A stretch of 64,000 nt of DNA from Rhodopseudomonas pseudopalustris (lineage in GTDB: Bacteria > Pseudomonadota > Alphaproteobacteria > Rhizobiales > Xanthobacteraceae), in NCBI RefSeq assembly GCF_900110435.1, contig NZ_FODT01000003.1, forward strand, positions 186,001 to 250,000, written 5' to 3'. Position 1 is the first letter of the stretch; each line of letters starts with the position of its first letter. Position numbers and translations under genes: made by a program. Of this stretch, positions 30,377 through 39,209 are shown one piece after another. A model generated the notes under the pieces. It was not told the DNA's origin, did not search any database, and saw only the letters and a list, made by a program, of their open reading frames with translations.

Positions 30377-33300
30377 TCACCAAATGTAGCGCAGCGTCCC
30401 CTTGCCGGCATAGCTGCGGGTGACGTCTGAAAATTCGCCCTCGAAGGCGGCCGCGAGCGAGAGCCCGTTCAGCCACGCGATCTCCGCTGACACCGTGGTC
30501 AGCGCCGCGTCGCGCGCCGGCCGGGCGCCGTCGACCACGAAACTTGCGCCCGGCAGCGCCTGGAAGGTCGCTGCGATCGAACGGTCGACGTTGAAGTCGT
30601 GCGCCCAGGCGGCGCGGCCGCGCAGCGTCAGCAGGGCATTGCTGAGGGCGTAGGACTTGTCGCTGCGCAGGCCGAACTCGCTGCGAGTCGCGGTGACGGT
30701 CTTCGACGCGTAGCTCAGCGCGAAGGCATTCGCGCCACTCAGCATTTGCTCGGCATAGGCCGGCAGCTCGAAAGCCGTGACCTGCGTGGCTGCATAGGGC
30801 GTGAGACCGATGCCGCCGAACGCCGACGCGACAGAGCGATGGCCGGCTTCGAGCCGACCGGAAAATGCATGGGCGTTGAAGCGGCCTTGGAGCTGATTGA
30901 TCCCGCCGACCGCGACGCTTCGTTCGGTGGTGATGTCCTGCCAGCCATAGGCCGCGGCGGCGGTGAGATAGGCGGCACCGACGCTGTGGCGCACGAAGCC
31001 GCCAGCCTGGATCAGATCGGACCGGCCGGACCCCAGACCGTTAGCGAGGCCGAAACTGGTGGCGCCGCCCGCCATTGCGAAGCCGGCGACGGTCTGCGGC
31101 GACAGCCAGTAGTCGGCGCCGGCTGCGATCCCGTAGAGCCGGCTGGTCGCGGTGGTGCTGCCGAGCGTCGCGTTGCCGTCGGTAGTCTGCGCGCCGCCGA
31201 AGCCAGCGGCCCATGTCACCCAACGCGGTTCGAAAGAGGGCCTCGCGACCGCTTTGGCCATCATCGCATGGGCGTCGCGCGCAGAGTTGCTGCGAGCGTC
31301 CGCGCCGCCGGCCGCATAGGACATCGCGCCCGGCGTTTGATCCACCGGCGCACGGCCGTTACTGAACGGATCAGTCAGCACGCCCATGAACAGGTTCATC
31401 GCGTTGAACGTCGACTGCTGCGCGCCGGTCGGGGTCTCGCCCGACGCAAGGCTCAGCCCGGCCGGCGTCAGACCACCGAACACGATCGGAATGCTGCCGG
31501 TCCGCGCGAAGTAGCCGCTCAGCGCGTTGGCGACCTGGGTCTGGTTGCCGTTGAGGCCGCTGTTGATCGCCAGCGGCGACACCGGCGGCGTGGGTGTCGG
31601 CGGCGCCGGGGGCGTCGGCGTGAAGTCGAGCACCAGATTGAGATAGGCATTGTTGGCATCGTAGCCGAGGCTGGACTTGAAGCCCGACGGCAGGTTGCTG
31701 TTCACCACCGATCCGAACGTGCCGACGATGCCGCCGGTGGCGTTGAGGATGGTGTACTGCCGCTCCACATAGCTGCCGCTGGCGAAGATCGCGTTCACCG
31801 TGGCGCCCCCGAGCGTCGCGGTGCCGGTGACGTTGGTGCGGTCGGCGGTGGTCGGCGAGAATTCGACCATGTAGCTCGAGGCCGCGGTGAAGACGAGATT
31901 GCCGCTCACGTTCAGCGTCCCGATCGAATTGCCCGGCGCCAGCGCGCCGCCGTTGATCGAGGTGTTGCCGACGGTGCCGGCGCCGCCGAGCGTGCCGCCG
32001 GCATTGACGGTGGTCAGCGCCGAGGTTGCGATCGAGCCGTTGACCGAGAGCGTGCCGGCATTGACCGTGGTGGCGCCCAGATAGGTGTTGATGCCCGACA
32101 GCGTCTGGTGGCCGCCATTGAGGATGACACCGCCGGTCGGCGCGCCGAAGACCGGCTTGATGATGCCGGCGAAATCCGACGCCGCGTTGGTGATCACCAG
32201 ATTGTTGTTGCGCAATGTGAGGATGCTGCCGGCGACGCCGCGCAGCGATTGGATGGTGGCGTCTCCGCCCGCATTGGAGATCCCCAGCGTGGCGCCGCTG
32301 GCCGCGAGATCGACCTCGCTGGAGGCGGCGATGGCGCTGACATGTCTGAGGTCGAGGGTCGCCGACGCCGAGCTGAGCGTGGTCGGGCCGGTATAGGTGT
32401 TGACGCCGAACAAGTTCAAAGTCGAATTTTGCCCGACGGTCAGGCCGCCGCTGCCGTCGATGACGCCGCTGAAGTTGTTTCCGAAGGCAAAGTCGGTGCG
32501 CTGGACCGTCAATGTTCGGCTGCCGAGATGGACCGCCGTGCTGCTCAGCCCCCCTTGCAAGCCCTTGATCGAGATGCCGGCGTTGGCCCCGGAAATGTCC
32601 AGCGTCGTATTGGCCTGCAAGTTGACGCTTGCACCGCTGAAGTCGGCCGCGCCGGCCAAAGCCAGCGTGCCTCCATCGACTTGCATAGCGCCACTGGTCG
32701 GGCCGGTGCCGCTGAAGCTGAAGGTGCCGGTGCCTTCCTTGTAAAACCGCATGAAACCGCCTGTGACGGTCCCGGAGAAGCTGGTTGATGAGTTGTCGGC
32801 TCCGAATGTAAAGCCATTGCTCGACGCACCGACATTTATCGTGCCGGCGCCGGCCAGCGACGCCACAGTCTGTTGCGTGTTGCCGAGCTCGAGCGTGGCC
32901 CCGGCGGAAATCGTCAGCGCCGAAGCGCTGCTGAGGACGTTGTTGGCGGAGGTCTGCAGCGTGCCGTTCAGGATCCGCGTTGCGCCGCTGTAGGTGTTGG
33001 CGCCGGACAGCATCAGCGTGCCGGCGCCGTTCTTGTTGACCACGCCGATGCCGGAAATCACGCCGCCATAGCTCGTCGTATCGGAGCGGGTGAAGGTGAG
33101 GTTGCCGTTGTTCAGCACGTCGCCGGTGATCGAGCCGCTGGTGCCGCTGTCGCCGATCGTCAGGAACGCGTTGGTATTGACGTCGGTGCCGCCGCTGAAG
33201 GTGTTGGCGCCGGTGAGGTAGTTGAAGCCGCTTGAGACGAGCAACTGACCTGCGCCGCTGATCGCGCCGCCGATGGTGCCGCCCCCCATGGTCGCGAGGG

Positions 33301-33751
33301 TCCCAAGCGCGATATCGGTCCCGACCGAGCCGGAGTCCAGATGCAGCAGATTTGTCGCGATGGCGCCCGCCCCGGTCACGCTGGACGCGCCCGTGAGGGT
33401 CAGGGTGTTGAGGACCAGTGTCGCGCCGGCATTGATGCCGAGGGTAGCGCCTGACATCGTAATCTGCCCGGCATTCGCCGTGGTCGCGGCCACCACCGGG
33501 GCGGTCGGCGTGGCGGCGATCGTCGAAACGTCGGCCGCGGTCGGCGCGACGCCGGTGCTCCAGTTGGCGCCGTTGGAAAAGTCGGCGTCGACGGCGCCAT
33601 TCCAGGATTGCGCCAGCAACGCCTGCGGATAGACCACGATGCCGGCCAGCGCGGTCGACAGCAGCAATTGCTTGATCCGTGTAGCGGCGACGGACGCGAT
33701 CCGCACCCTGCCCTTCGCAATCTCGCCACCCATCACCGTCGGCACGTCCAT
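30377..33751 (-). CDS. Autotransporter (type V secretion) with passenger beta-helix
   Basis: The protein of about 1124 residues has an extended signal peptide with a basic front, IKQLLLSTALAGIVVYPQALLAQS. A long glycine-, serine- and threonine-rich passenger holds repeated autotransporter-associated strand motifs of the form NGAGTLMLSGANTYSG, GGLTVGQNSTLNLFGVNTYTG and LSGINTYLGATTVNAGTL. A proline-rich hinge (FTPTPPAPPTPTPP) precedes the C-terminal beta-barrel of about 270 residues, which ends in Trp as outer-membrane barrels do. The start at ATG 33751 has GGGGAG eight bases upstream; an unlikely upstream frame exists. The passenger function is unknown. Confidence 0.92.
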   Translation of the reverse strand: MDVPTVMGGEIAKGRVRIASVAATRIKQLLLSTALAGIVVYPQALLAQSWNGAVDADFSNGANWSTGVAPTAADVSTIAATPTAPVVAATTANAGQITMSGATLGINAGATLVLNTLTLTGASSVTGAGAIATNLLHLDSGSVGTDIALGTLATMGGGTIGGAISGAGQLLVSSGFNYLTGANTFSGGTDVNTNAFLTIGDSGTSGSITGDVLNNGNLTFTRSDTTSYGGVISGIGVVNKNGAGTLMLSGANTYSGATRILNGTLQTSANNVLSSASALTISAGATLELGNTQQTVASLAGAGTINVGASSNGFTFGADNSSTSFSGTVTGGFMRFYKEGTGTFSFSGTGPTSGAMQVDGGTLALAGAADFSGASVNLQANTTLDISGANAGISIKGLQGGLSSTAVHLGSRTLTVQRTDFAFGNNFSGVIDGSGGLTVGQNSTLNLFGVNTYTGPTTLSSASATLDLRHVSAIAASSEVDLAASGATLGISNAGGDATIQSLRGVAGSILTLRNNNLVITNAASDFAGIIKPVFGAPTGGVILNGGHQTLSGINTYLGATTVNAGTLSVNGSIATSALTTVNAGGTLGGAGTVGNTSINGGALAPGNSIGTLNVSGNLVFTAASSYMVEFSPTTADRTNVTGTATLGGATVNAIFASGSYVERQYTILNATGGIVGTFGSVVNSNLPSGFKSSLGYDANNAYLNLVLDFTPTPPAPPTPTPPVSPLAINSGLNGNQTQVANALSGYFARTGSIPIVFGGLTPAGLSLASGETPTGAQQSTFNAMNLFMGVLTDPFSNGRAPVDQTPGAMSYAAGGADARSNSARDAHAMMAKAVARPSFEPRWVTWAAGFGGAQTTDGNATLGSTTATSRLYGIAAGADYWLSPQTVAGFAMAGGATSFGLANGLGSGRSDLIQAGGFVRHSVGAAYLTAAAAYGWQDITTERSVAVGGINQLQGRFNAHAFSGRLEAGHRSVASAFGGIGLTPYAATQVTAFELPAYAEQMLSGANAFALSYASKTVTATRSEFGLRSDKSYALSNALLTLRGRAAWAHDFNVDRSIAATFQALPGASFVVDGARPARDAALTTVSAEIAWLNGLSLAAAFEGEFSDVTRSYAGKGTLRYIW

Positions 33752-34099
33752 CGTCGCGTCTCCCCAAAGCGTCGCCGTTCCGACGCACGCGGGCGCGCCG
33801 GCCGGGTTTTGCATTTATTGATGGCGTAAAGTTCAGCCGCGTGCGGCGCTGCCGCGTGCGAGTCTGCCCCGCCCCACGGGGAAACACTAAGAGAGGTGCA
33901 AGGTGATGAGAAATTGTGTCTTTGAATGCCCACCATAGCGACGGTGAATGATTGCAGCCGCGGCGGCACGCCGATGGTTGCTGGTCGACTGCGACGATTC
34001 GCCGTGGCCAGCGCGGTTTCGGCTCATCTATCTATCAGCCGCGCGAATGTCTGAACGGCGCGCTGCACTGCAATGCTTCTTGGGGACTGAAGGGGGCCG
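33752..34099. other. Divergent intergenic region, autotransporter and LysR genes
   Basis: These 348 bases hold no recognisable gene. They separate two divergent genes and so should contain both promoters. No clear LysR T-N11-A box or sigma70 pair stood out by eye. Confidence 0.5.
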
Positions 34100-35053
34100 A
34101 TGGCGACGATCAACCTGCGCAATGTCGATCTCAATCTGCTGATCGTGTTCGATGCGGTGTACTCCACCGGCAATATCAGTCACGCCGCCAGGCAGTTGGC
34201 GCTCAGCCAGCCGGCCGTTTCGAACGCGCTGACGCGGCTGCGCGAGCATTTCGACGATCCGCTGTTCGTGCGCGCCGGCCGCGGGGTCAAGCCGACGCTG
34301 CGCTCGCAGCAGATGATCGACCCGGTGCGCGAGGCGCTGCGGCTGATCCGCCAGCAATTCGACGGTGACCGCAGCCTCGACCTCGCCTCCTACAAGCGCA
34401 CGTTCCGGATCGTCATCGTCGATCCCCTGGAAGCAATGCTGATGCCGACGCTGATGCGCGAGATCACCGCGCACGCGCCCCAGGTGGCGATCGAATCCCG
34501 ACCGCCCTGGAACGCCAACGTCACCGACGACATCATCGCCGGCACGCTTGATCTCGCCTGCTACACCTTTCCGGTGAGCGCGCCGGGGCTGGTATTCAAG
34601 ACCATCTGCCCCTGCGACCACATCATCGTCGCGCGGCGCGATCATCCCGGGATCAGCGCCAGGCTGGACGTCAAGACTTTCCTGTCGCTCGACCAGGTCG
34701 CGCTGATTCCGGAATTGCGCGGCCACACCAATATCGATCGCGACATCACCACGCGCGGCGGCAACCGGCGGATCGCCTATATGGTGAACAAGGTATGGTC
34801 GATGCCCGGCATCGTCGGCAGCACCGACCTGATCGCAGTGATGCCGCGACGTTTCGCCGAACTGATGGCGCCGAAGTTCAATCTCCAGATCCACGAGTCG
34901 CCGGTCCCGATCTCGCCGCAGGACTATCACATGATCTGGCACGAGCGGAACACCGACGACTCCGGCCACAAATGGCTACGCGACACTCTCCTGAAAGCGA
35001 TCCACGCCGAAGCCGCGCCGACCGGACTGGCCGCGGCCGCGGCCGCATGTTAG
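34100..35053 (+). CDS. LysR-family transcriptional regulator
   Basis: The 317-residue protein begins with a LysR winged helix (about residues 5-65). The helix-turn-helix reads GNISHAARQLALSQPAVSNALTRLREHF, followed by DPLFVRAGRGVKPT. The C-terminal effector domain, with FRIVIVDPLEAMLMPTLM and WHERNTDDSGHKWLRD, resembles the NodD/NahR/LinR-like subgroup. It is divergent from the autotransporter and 37 bases upstream of a HAD-family gene, so either could be a target. A strong AAGGGGG site precedes ATG 34100. The ligand is unknown. Confidence 0.92.
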   Translation: MATINLRNVDLNLLIVFDAVYSTGNISHAARQLALSQPAVSNALTRLREHFDDPLFVRAGRGVKPTLRSQQMIDPVREALRLIRQQFDGDRSLDLASYKRTFRIVIVDPLEAMLMPTLMREITAHAPQVAIESRPPWNANVTDDIIAGTLDLACYTFPVSAPGLVFKTICPCDHIIVARRDHPGISARLDVKTFLSLDQVALIPELRGHTNIDRDITTRGGNRRIAYMVNKVWSMPGIVGSTDLIAVMPRRFAELMAPKFNLQIHESPVPISPQDYHMIWHERNTDDSGHKWLRDTLLKAIHAEAAPTGLAAAAAAC

Positions 35054-35089
35054 CCGTACCTCCAATCAACAGCGGGAGGACGGAACAGG

Positions 35090-35722
35090 ATGGTCGAGGC
35101 GGTGATCTGGGATTTCGGCGGGGTGCTCACCTCCTCGCCGTTCGAGGCGTTCGCACGGTTCGAGAGCGAGCGCGGGCTGCCGGCCGACATCATCCGCCGC
35201 ACCAACGCGACCAATCATTTCGAGAACGCCTGGGCGAAGTTCGAACGCACTGAAGTCGATCTCGACACCTTCGATGCGCTGTTTGCGGCGGAATCGCTGG
35301 CGCTGGGCGCCGAGGTTCGCGGCAAGGACGTGCTGCCCCTGCTGTACGGCGAATTGCGACCGGAGATGGTCGAGGCGCTGCGGATCGTCGGCGAGAATTT
35401 CAAGACCGGCTGCATCACCAATAATCTGCCCGCCAACGCCATCGGCTCGGCATCGGGCCGCACCCTGTACGTCGCCGAGGTGATGGCGCTGTTCGATCAC
35501 GTCATCGAATCTGCGAAGATCGGACTGCGCAAGCCCGACCCCAAGATCTACCAAATGATGACCGACGCGCTCGGCGTCGCCCCGAACAACTGCGTCTATC
35601 TCGACGACCTCGGCGTCAATCTGAAGCCCGCGCGCGAGATGGGCATGACCACCATCAAGGTGGCCAGCGCCGATCAGGCGATCGCCGAGCTCGAAGCGGC
35701 GACCGGACTGACGCTGCGCTAG
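35090..35722 (+). CDS. HAD-family hydrolase (epoxide hydrolase N-domain-like phosphatase)
   Basis: The 210-residue protein has the HAD motifs. Motif I is WDFGGVLTSSPFEAF with the first Asp as presumed nucleophile. The second Asp of the usual DxD is replaced by Gly, as in the soluble epoxide hydrolase N-terminal group. Motif II is ITNN, motif III includes the Lys of GLRKPDPKIYQ, and motif IV is YLDDLGVNLKPAREMGM. Loss of the acid/base Asp suggests low or altered phosphatase activity. It probably shares a transcript with the lysR gene 37 bases upstream. Its substrate is not known. Confidence 0.85.
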   Translation: MVEAVIWDFGGVLTSSPFEAFARFESERGLPADIIRRTNATNHFENAWAKFERTEVDLDTFDALFAAESLALGAEVRGKDVLPLLYGELRPEMVEALRIVGENFKTGCITNNLPANAIGSASGRTLYVAEVMALFDHVIESAKIGLRKPDPKIYQMMTDALGVAPNNCVYLDDLGVNLKPAREMGMTTIKVASADQAIAELEAATGLTLR

Positions 35723-35880
35723 CGCAGACCGCCCGCGTCCGTTCACGACCGACCGATCACACGCCCCGGGCTTGACGTCTGGCGCGCGTGCAAGTTCGCG
35801 CCGTTCTCAGCCCAAAGTCGGATTGAGCGCCCTCCCGCTCACGCGCATTGATGCGCTTATCCGCATATGCAGCAGAACGG

Positions 35881-36183
35881 ATGACTGACATGGATGCGAT
35901 CTCGATCCTGAGTGCCCTGGCCGAGCCGACGAGGCTCGCGGCACTGCGGCTGGTCTGGGACGGCCGCGAGCACTGTGTCTGCGAACTGATGCGGTCGCTC
36001 GGCGTGACGCAGTCGCGGATGTCGCGGCACATGGCAGTGCTGAAAATGGCCGGCCTCGTCGTTGACCGCCGCGACGCGCAATGGGTGCGCTATCGCCGTG
36101 CGCCGGATCTGCCGCGCGAGATCGTCAGTCTGGTCGATGCGGCGCTGGCGCTGCCGCAAAGCCGCGAACGGCGGGCAGCATGA
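35881..36183 (+). CDS. arsR: ArsR-family arsenite-responsive repressor (first of three)
   Basis: The 100-residue winged-helix protein has LSALAEPTRLAALRLV, then HCVCELMRSLGVTQSRMSRHMAVLK. The CxC pair at the start of the recognition region is the classical As(III)/Sb(III) sensor site of ArsR. The start is taken as ATG 35881; a longer frame begins at 35848. Its TGA overlaps the ATG of the permease gene (ATGA), so the two are co-translated. It likely represses its own operon and releases DNA when arsenite binds the cysteines. Confidence 0.88.
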   Translation: MTDMDAISILSALAEPTRLAALRLVWDGREHCVCELMRSLGVTQSRMSRHMAVLKMAGLVVDRRDAQWVRYRRAPDLPREIVSLVDAALALPQSRERRAA

Positions 36184-37235
36184 GCTTCAACACCGTCATC
36201 GCACCACAACCTCGCCGTCCGTCACCAGCCTTGTGGGTCGCACTCACAGGACTGGCGCTAATTGCCTGGGGCTTGGTCTACAGCCAGTTGCCCGCCCTGG
36301 CCGATTGGCTGGTTGGCCTGCTGCCGGTCGAGCCGTCCAGCCCGCTCGGGGCAGCGCTGCGGTTCTTCGCCTACGACACGCCGAAAGTGTTGCTGCTGCT
36401 GACGCTGATCGTGTTCGCGATGGGCGTGGTGCGCAGCTTCTTCTCCGCCGAAAAGACCCGCGCCTTGCTCGCCGGCAGGCGCGAAGGCATCGGCAACGTG
36501 CTGGCGGCTGGCCTCGGCATTGTCACGCCGTTCTGCTCCTGCTCGGCGGTGCCGCTGTTCATCGGCATGATCAGCGCCGGCGTGCCACTCGGCGTCACCT
36601 TCTCGTTTCTGATCTCGGCGCCGATGGTCAACGAGGTTGCGCTCGGCCTGCTGTTCGGGCTGCTCGGCTGGGAGGTGGCGCTGACCTATCTGCTGTTCGG
36701 CCTCGCGGTCGCGATCGTCGCCGGCTGGTCGATCGGCCGTTTGCATCTCGAGCCGTGGCTCGAAGGCTGGGTCCGCGACATCCGCTCCGGCGCCGTCGTG
36801 CTGCCGACCGAGCATTCGTCGATCGTCGATCGACTGCAGGCCGGCCTCGACGCCGTGCGCGACATCGTCGGCAAGGTCTGGCCGTGGATGATCGCCGGCA
36901 TCGCGGCCGGCGCCTTTATCCACGGCTATGCGCCCGCCGAACTGCTGGCCTCGCTCATGGGCCGCGACGCATGGTGGTCGGTGCCGGCGGCGGTGCTGAT
37001 CGGCATCCCCATGTATTCCAACGCCGCCGGCATCATTCCGGTGGTCGAGGCCCTGCTCGGCAAGGGTGCTGCGCTCGGCACCGTGCTGGCCTTCATGATG
37101 TCGGTGACGGCGTTGTCCCTGCCGGAACTGATCATCCTGCGCAAGGTGCTGACGCTGCGGTTGATCGCAGTGTTCGTCGCGGTCGTCGCGTCGGGCATCG
37201 TCGCCGTCGGCTTCCTGTTCAATGTCCTGTTCTAG
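36180..37235 (+). CDS. arsP: ArsP/DUF318-type membrane permease
   Basis: This 351-residue polytopic protein of the DUF318 permease family has about eight to ten membrane segments. The signature GIVTPFCSCSAVPLFIGMISAGVP carries the paired cysteines that, in characterised ArsP proteins, bind trivalent organoarsenicals. GIPMYSNAAGIIPVVEAL is the second repeat of the family. It overlaps arsR by four bases and is followed by a thioredoxin-fold gene, a common partner of this family. Export of methylarsenite fits with arsM nearby. Other DUF318 members move other substrates, so the symbol is provisional. Confidence 0.78.
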   Translation: MSFNTVIAPQPRRPSPALWVALTGLALIAWGLVYSQLPALADWLVGLLPVEPSSPLGAALRFFAYDTPKVLLLLTLIVFAMGVVRSFFSAEKTRALLAGRREGIGNVLAAGLGIVTPFCSCSAVPLFIGMISAGVPLGVTFSFLISAPMVNEVALGLLFGLLGWEVALTYLLFGLAVAIVAGWSIGRLHLEPWLEGWVRDIRSGAVVLPTEHSSIVDRLQAGLDAVRDIVGKVWPWMIAGIAAGAFIHGYAPAELLASLMGRDAWWSVPAAVLIGIPMYSNAAGIIPVVEALLGKGAALGTVLAFMMSVTALSLPELIILRKVLTLRLIAVFVAVVASGIVAVGFLFNVLF

Positions 37236-37290
37236 AGCATGAACCCGGAACCTGGAGACCGGCTTTCGGAACAGATCATACTTCAACAAT
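37234..37290. repeat. Degenerate copy of the GATCCCGAAAAGTGG-type repeat
   Basis: Directly after the permease stop the sequence AGAGCATGAACCCGGAACC ... CCGGCTTTCGGAACAGATCATAC resembles the inverse of the element at 58072-58136 (GAGCATGATCCCGAAAAGTGG ... TTTTCGGAAAAGATCA). It separates the permease from the thioredoxin-fold gene. Confidence 0.55.
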
Positions 37291-37310
37291 TACTAAGATC
37301 GGAGATTACC

Positions 37311-37547
37311 ATGAGAGAGGTCAAAGTGCTCGGCCCCGGTTGCGCCCGCTGCGGGACCACCGCGGAGATGATCCAGCAGGCCGCCGACAAGCTCGGCATC
37401 GCGGTCAGCGTCGAGAAGGTGACCGACTACGCGGTGATTGCGGGCTACGGCGTGATGTCGACCCCGGGCATTGTCATCGACGGCAGACTGGTCCATGCCG
37501 GTGGCCTGCCGAAGGCCGACGACATCGCCAGTTGGCTGGAGGCCTAA
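37311..37547 (+). CDS. Thioredoxin-fold redox-disulfide protein
   Basis: The 78-residue protein is a minimal thioredoxin or glutaredoxin fold of the redox-active disulfide protein 2 type. It has a CxxC motif in GPGCARCGTT, the cis-proline loop MSTPGIVIDG and the C-terminal GGLPKADDIASWL. The start at ATG 37311 has GGAGA eight bases upstream; the frame opens earlier inside a repeat. Proteins of this type often travel with DUF318/ArsP permeases and may supply reduced thiols to the permease. Its stop region overlaps the 3' end of the convergent acr3 gene by four bases. Confidence 0.82.
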   Translation: MREVKVLGPGCARCGTTAEMIQQAADKLGIAVSVEKVTDYAVIAGYGVMSTPGIVIDGRLVHAGGLPKADDIASWLEA

Positions 37548-38587
37548 GCCTCGCGCGTCACGTTCGGCTGATCTTCGTACCACCCCTTCGAGCGGTTGAC
37601 GATCCACACCACCGTCAGCATCACCGGCACCTCGATCAGCACGCCGACCACTGTGGCGAGCGCGGCGCCGGATTCGAAGCCGAACAGGCTGATCGCGGCG
37701 GCGACTGCAAGTTCGAAGAAGTTGCTGGCGCCGATCAGCGCCGAGGGTCCGGCGACGCAATGCTGCTCGCCGCTGACCCTGTTGAGCAGATACGCGAGAC
37801 CGGCGTTGAAATAGACCTGGATCAGGATCGGCACCGCGAGCAGCGCGATCACCACCGGCTGCCGGATGATCTGCTCGCCCTGAAAGCCGAACAGCAGCAC
37901 CAGCGTCGCCAGCAAGGCGAGCAGCGACAGCGGCTGCAGCCGGCCGAGCAACCGCTGCAACGCCGCCTCGCCACCGCTCGCCAGCACGCGCCACCGCAAC
38001 GCTTGCGCGATCACCACCGGCACCACGATGTACAGCACCACTGACAGCACCAGCGTGTCCCACGGCACGGTGATCGCCGACAGCCCGAGCAGCAGGCCGA
38101 CGATCGGCGCGAACGCGAACACCATGATGGTGTCGTTGAGCGCCACCTGGCTCAGGGTGAAATGCGGTTCGCCTTTGGTCAGGTTCGACCACACGAACAC
38201 CATCGCCGTGCACGGCGCCGCGGCGAGGATGATCAGCCCGGCGATGTAGGAGTTGATCTGATCGGCCGGCAGATACGGCCTGAACAGATAGCCGACGAAC
38301 AGCCAGGCCAGCGCCGCCATCGAGAACGGCTTCACCGCCCAGTTGATGAACAGCGTCACGCCGATGCCGCGCCAATGCTCGCGCACCTGCCCCAGCGCGG
38401 CGAAATCGATCTTCACCAGCATCGGGATGATCATCAGCCAGATCAGCGCCGCGACCGGCAGATTGACCTTGGCGACCTCGGCTGCGCCAACGGCGTGGAA
38501 CAGGCCGGGCACGACATGGCCGAGCGCAATGCCGGCCGCGATGCACAGCGCGACCCACAGCGTCAGATAGCGTTCGAAGGTGGACAT
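37544..38587 (-). CDS. acr3: Arsenite efflux transporter Acr3
   Basis: Acr3 exports arsenite across the inner membrane using the proton gradient. The 347-residue protein has ten predicted membrane helices. The hallmark APCTAMVFVWSNL contains the conserved Cys required for arsenite transport in characterised members. Also seen are LIWLMIIPMLVKIDF near the start and a helix break in EQHCVAGPSALIGASNFFELAVA. The start is ATG 38587 (MSTFERY). It is the last gene of the minus-strand arsenic block, about 200 bases after arsC, with a dispersed repeat in between. Confidence 0.94.
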   Translation of the reverse strand: MSTFERYLTLWVALCIAAGIALGHVVPGLFHAVGAAEVAKVNLPVAALIWLMIIPMLVKIDFAALGQVREHWRGIGVTLFINWAVKPFSMAALAWLFVGYLFRPYLPADQINSYIAGLIILAAAPCTAMVFVWSNLTKGEPHFTLSQVALNDTIMVFAFAPIVGLLLGLSAITVPWDTLVLSVVLYIVVPVVIAQALRWRVLASGGEAALQRLLGRLQPLSLLALLATLVLLFGFQGEQIIRQPVVIALLAVPILIQVYFNAGLAYLLNRVSGEQHCVAGPSALIGASNFFELAVAAAISLFGFESGAALATVVGVLIEVPVMLTVVWIVNRSKGWYEDQPNVTREA

Positions 38588-38642
38588 GGCGGCCTCGTCT
38601 TGGTTACTTCGTCGCAGCGAAGCGACAATCATGGAAAACCGC

Positions 38643-38742
38643 CGTCATCCCCGCAAAAGCGGGGATCCAGTATTCCAGAGCGCCTGCATTCGATTGGAGC
38701 GCTCTGGAATAATGGGTCGCCCGGTCAAGCCGGACGATGACG
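38643..38742. repeat. Dispersed palindromic repeat of about 100 bases (CGTCATCCCCGC family)
   Basis: The element begins CGTCATCCCCGC-AAAA-GCGGGGATCCAG and contains an inner palindrome CCAGAGCGC/GCGCTCTGG. It ends GGTCGCCCGGTCAAGCCGG then ACGATGACG. A second full copy lies inverted at 49845-49945. Here it separates arsC from acr3. Confidence 0.8.
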
Positions 38743-38783
38743 TTGTGGATCGTTGCTGCGCTCTGCCCTCACCACAAAATTCA

Positions 38784-39209
38784 TCACACCGTCGCGACAC
38801 GGCGGCCGTTGGCGTCGATCACCAGCTCGCCGTCCTCCTTGAAGAATTCCCCCTGCTGCGGCGGCAGCAGATCGAGCACGTGTTCGGACGGACGGCACAG
38901 CCGCACGCCCTTCGGCGTCACCACCAGCGGCCGGTTGATCAGGATCGGATGCGCGATCATCGCGTCGAGCAGGTCGTCATCGCCGAGCGATGGGTCGTCG
39001 AGCTTCAGCTCCGCATAGGGCGTGCCCTTTTCGCGCAGGACTGCGCGCGGCGTCAGCCCTGCGCGCGCGATCAGTTGCGCGAGCAGCGCCCGGCTCGGCG
39101 GGGATTTCAGATACTCGATCACATGCGGCTCGATCCCGGCATTGCGGATCAGGCCGAGCGTGTTGCGCGAGGTGCCGCAAGCGGGGTTGTGATAGATGAC
39201 GACGTCCAT
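38784..39209 (-). CDS. arsC: Arsenate reductase, glutaredoxin-dependent ArsC type
   Basis: This enzyme reduces arsenate to arsenite with glutathione and glutaredoxin. The 141-residue product has YHNPACGTSRNT with the catalytic Cys at residue 11. Further on are EYLKSPPSRALL, LINRPLVVTPKGVRLCRPSE with the arginines that bind arsenate, and a short C-terminal tail. The start is ATG 39209, which shares one base with the upstream stop (TGATG). A GTG at 39212 is also in frame. Two mechanistically different arsenate reductases thus lie side by side. Confidence 0.94.
   Translation of the reverse strand: MDVVIYHNPACGTSRNTLGLIRNAGIEPHVIEYLKSPPSRALLAQLIARAGLTPRAVLREKGTPYAELKLDDPSLGDDDLLDAMIAHPILINRPLVVTPKGVRLCRPSEHVLDLLPPQQGEFFKEDGELVIDANGRRVATV

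Noticed and set aside
30599-32788. A 729-codon open frame antisense to the autotransporter
   Set aside because: The autotransporter frame has a signal peptide, strand repeats and a barrel. The antisense product is low-complexity and rich in Arg and Gly.
37239-37310. Upstream start for the thioredoxin-fold gene
   Set aside because: The added residues come from a dispersed repeat, and ATG 37311 has a good ribosome site and the family's normal N-terminus.
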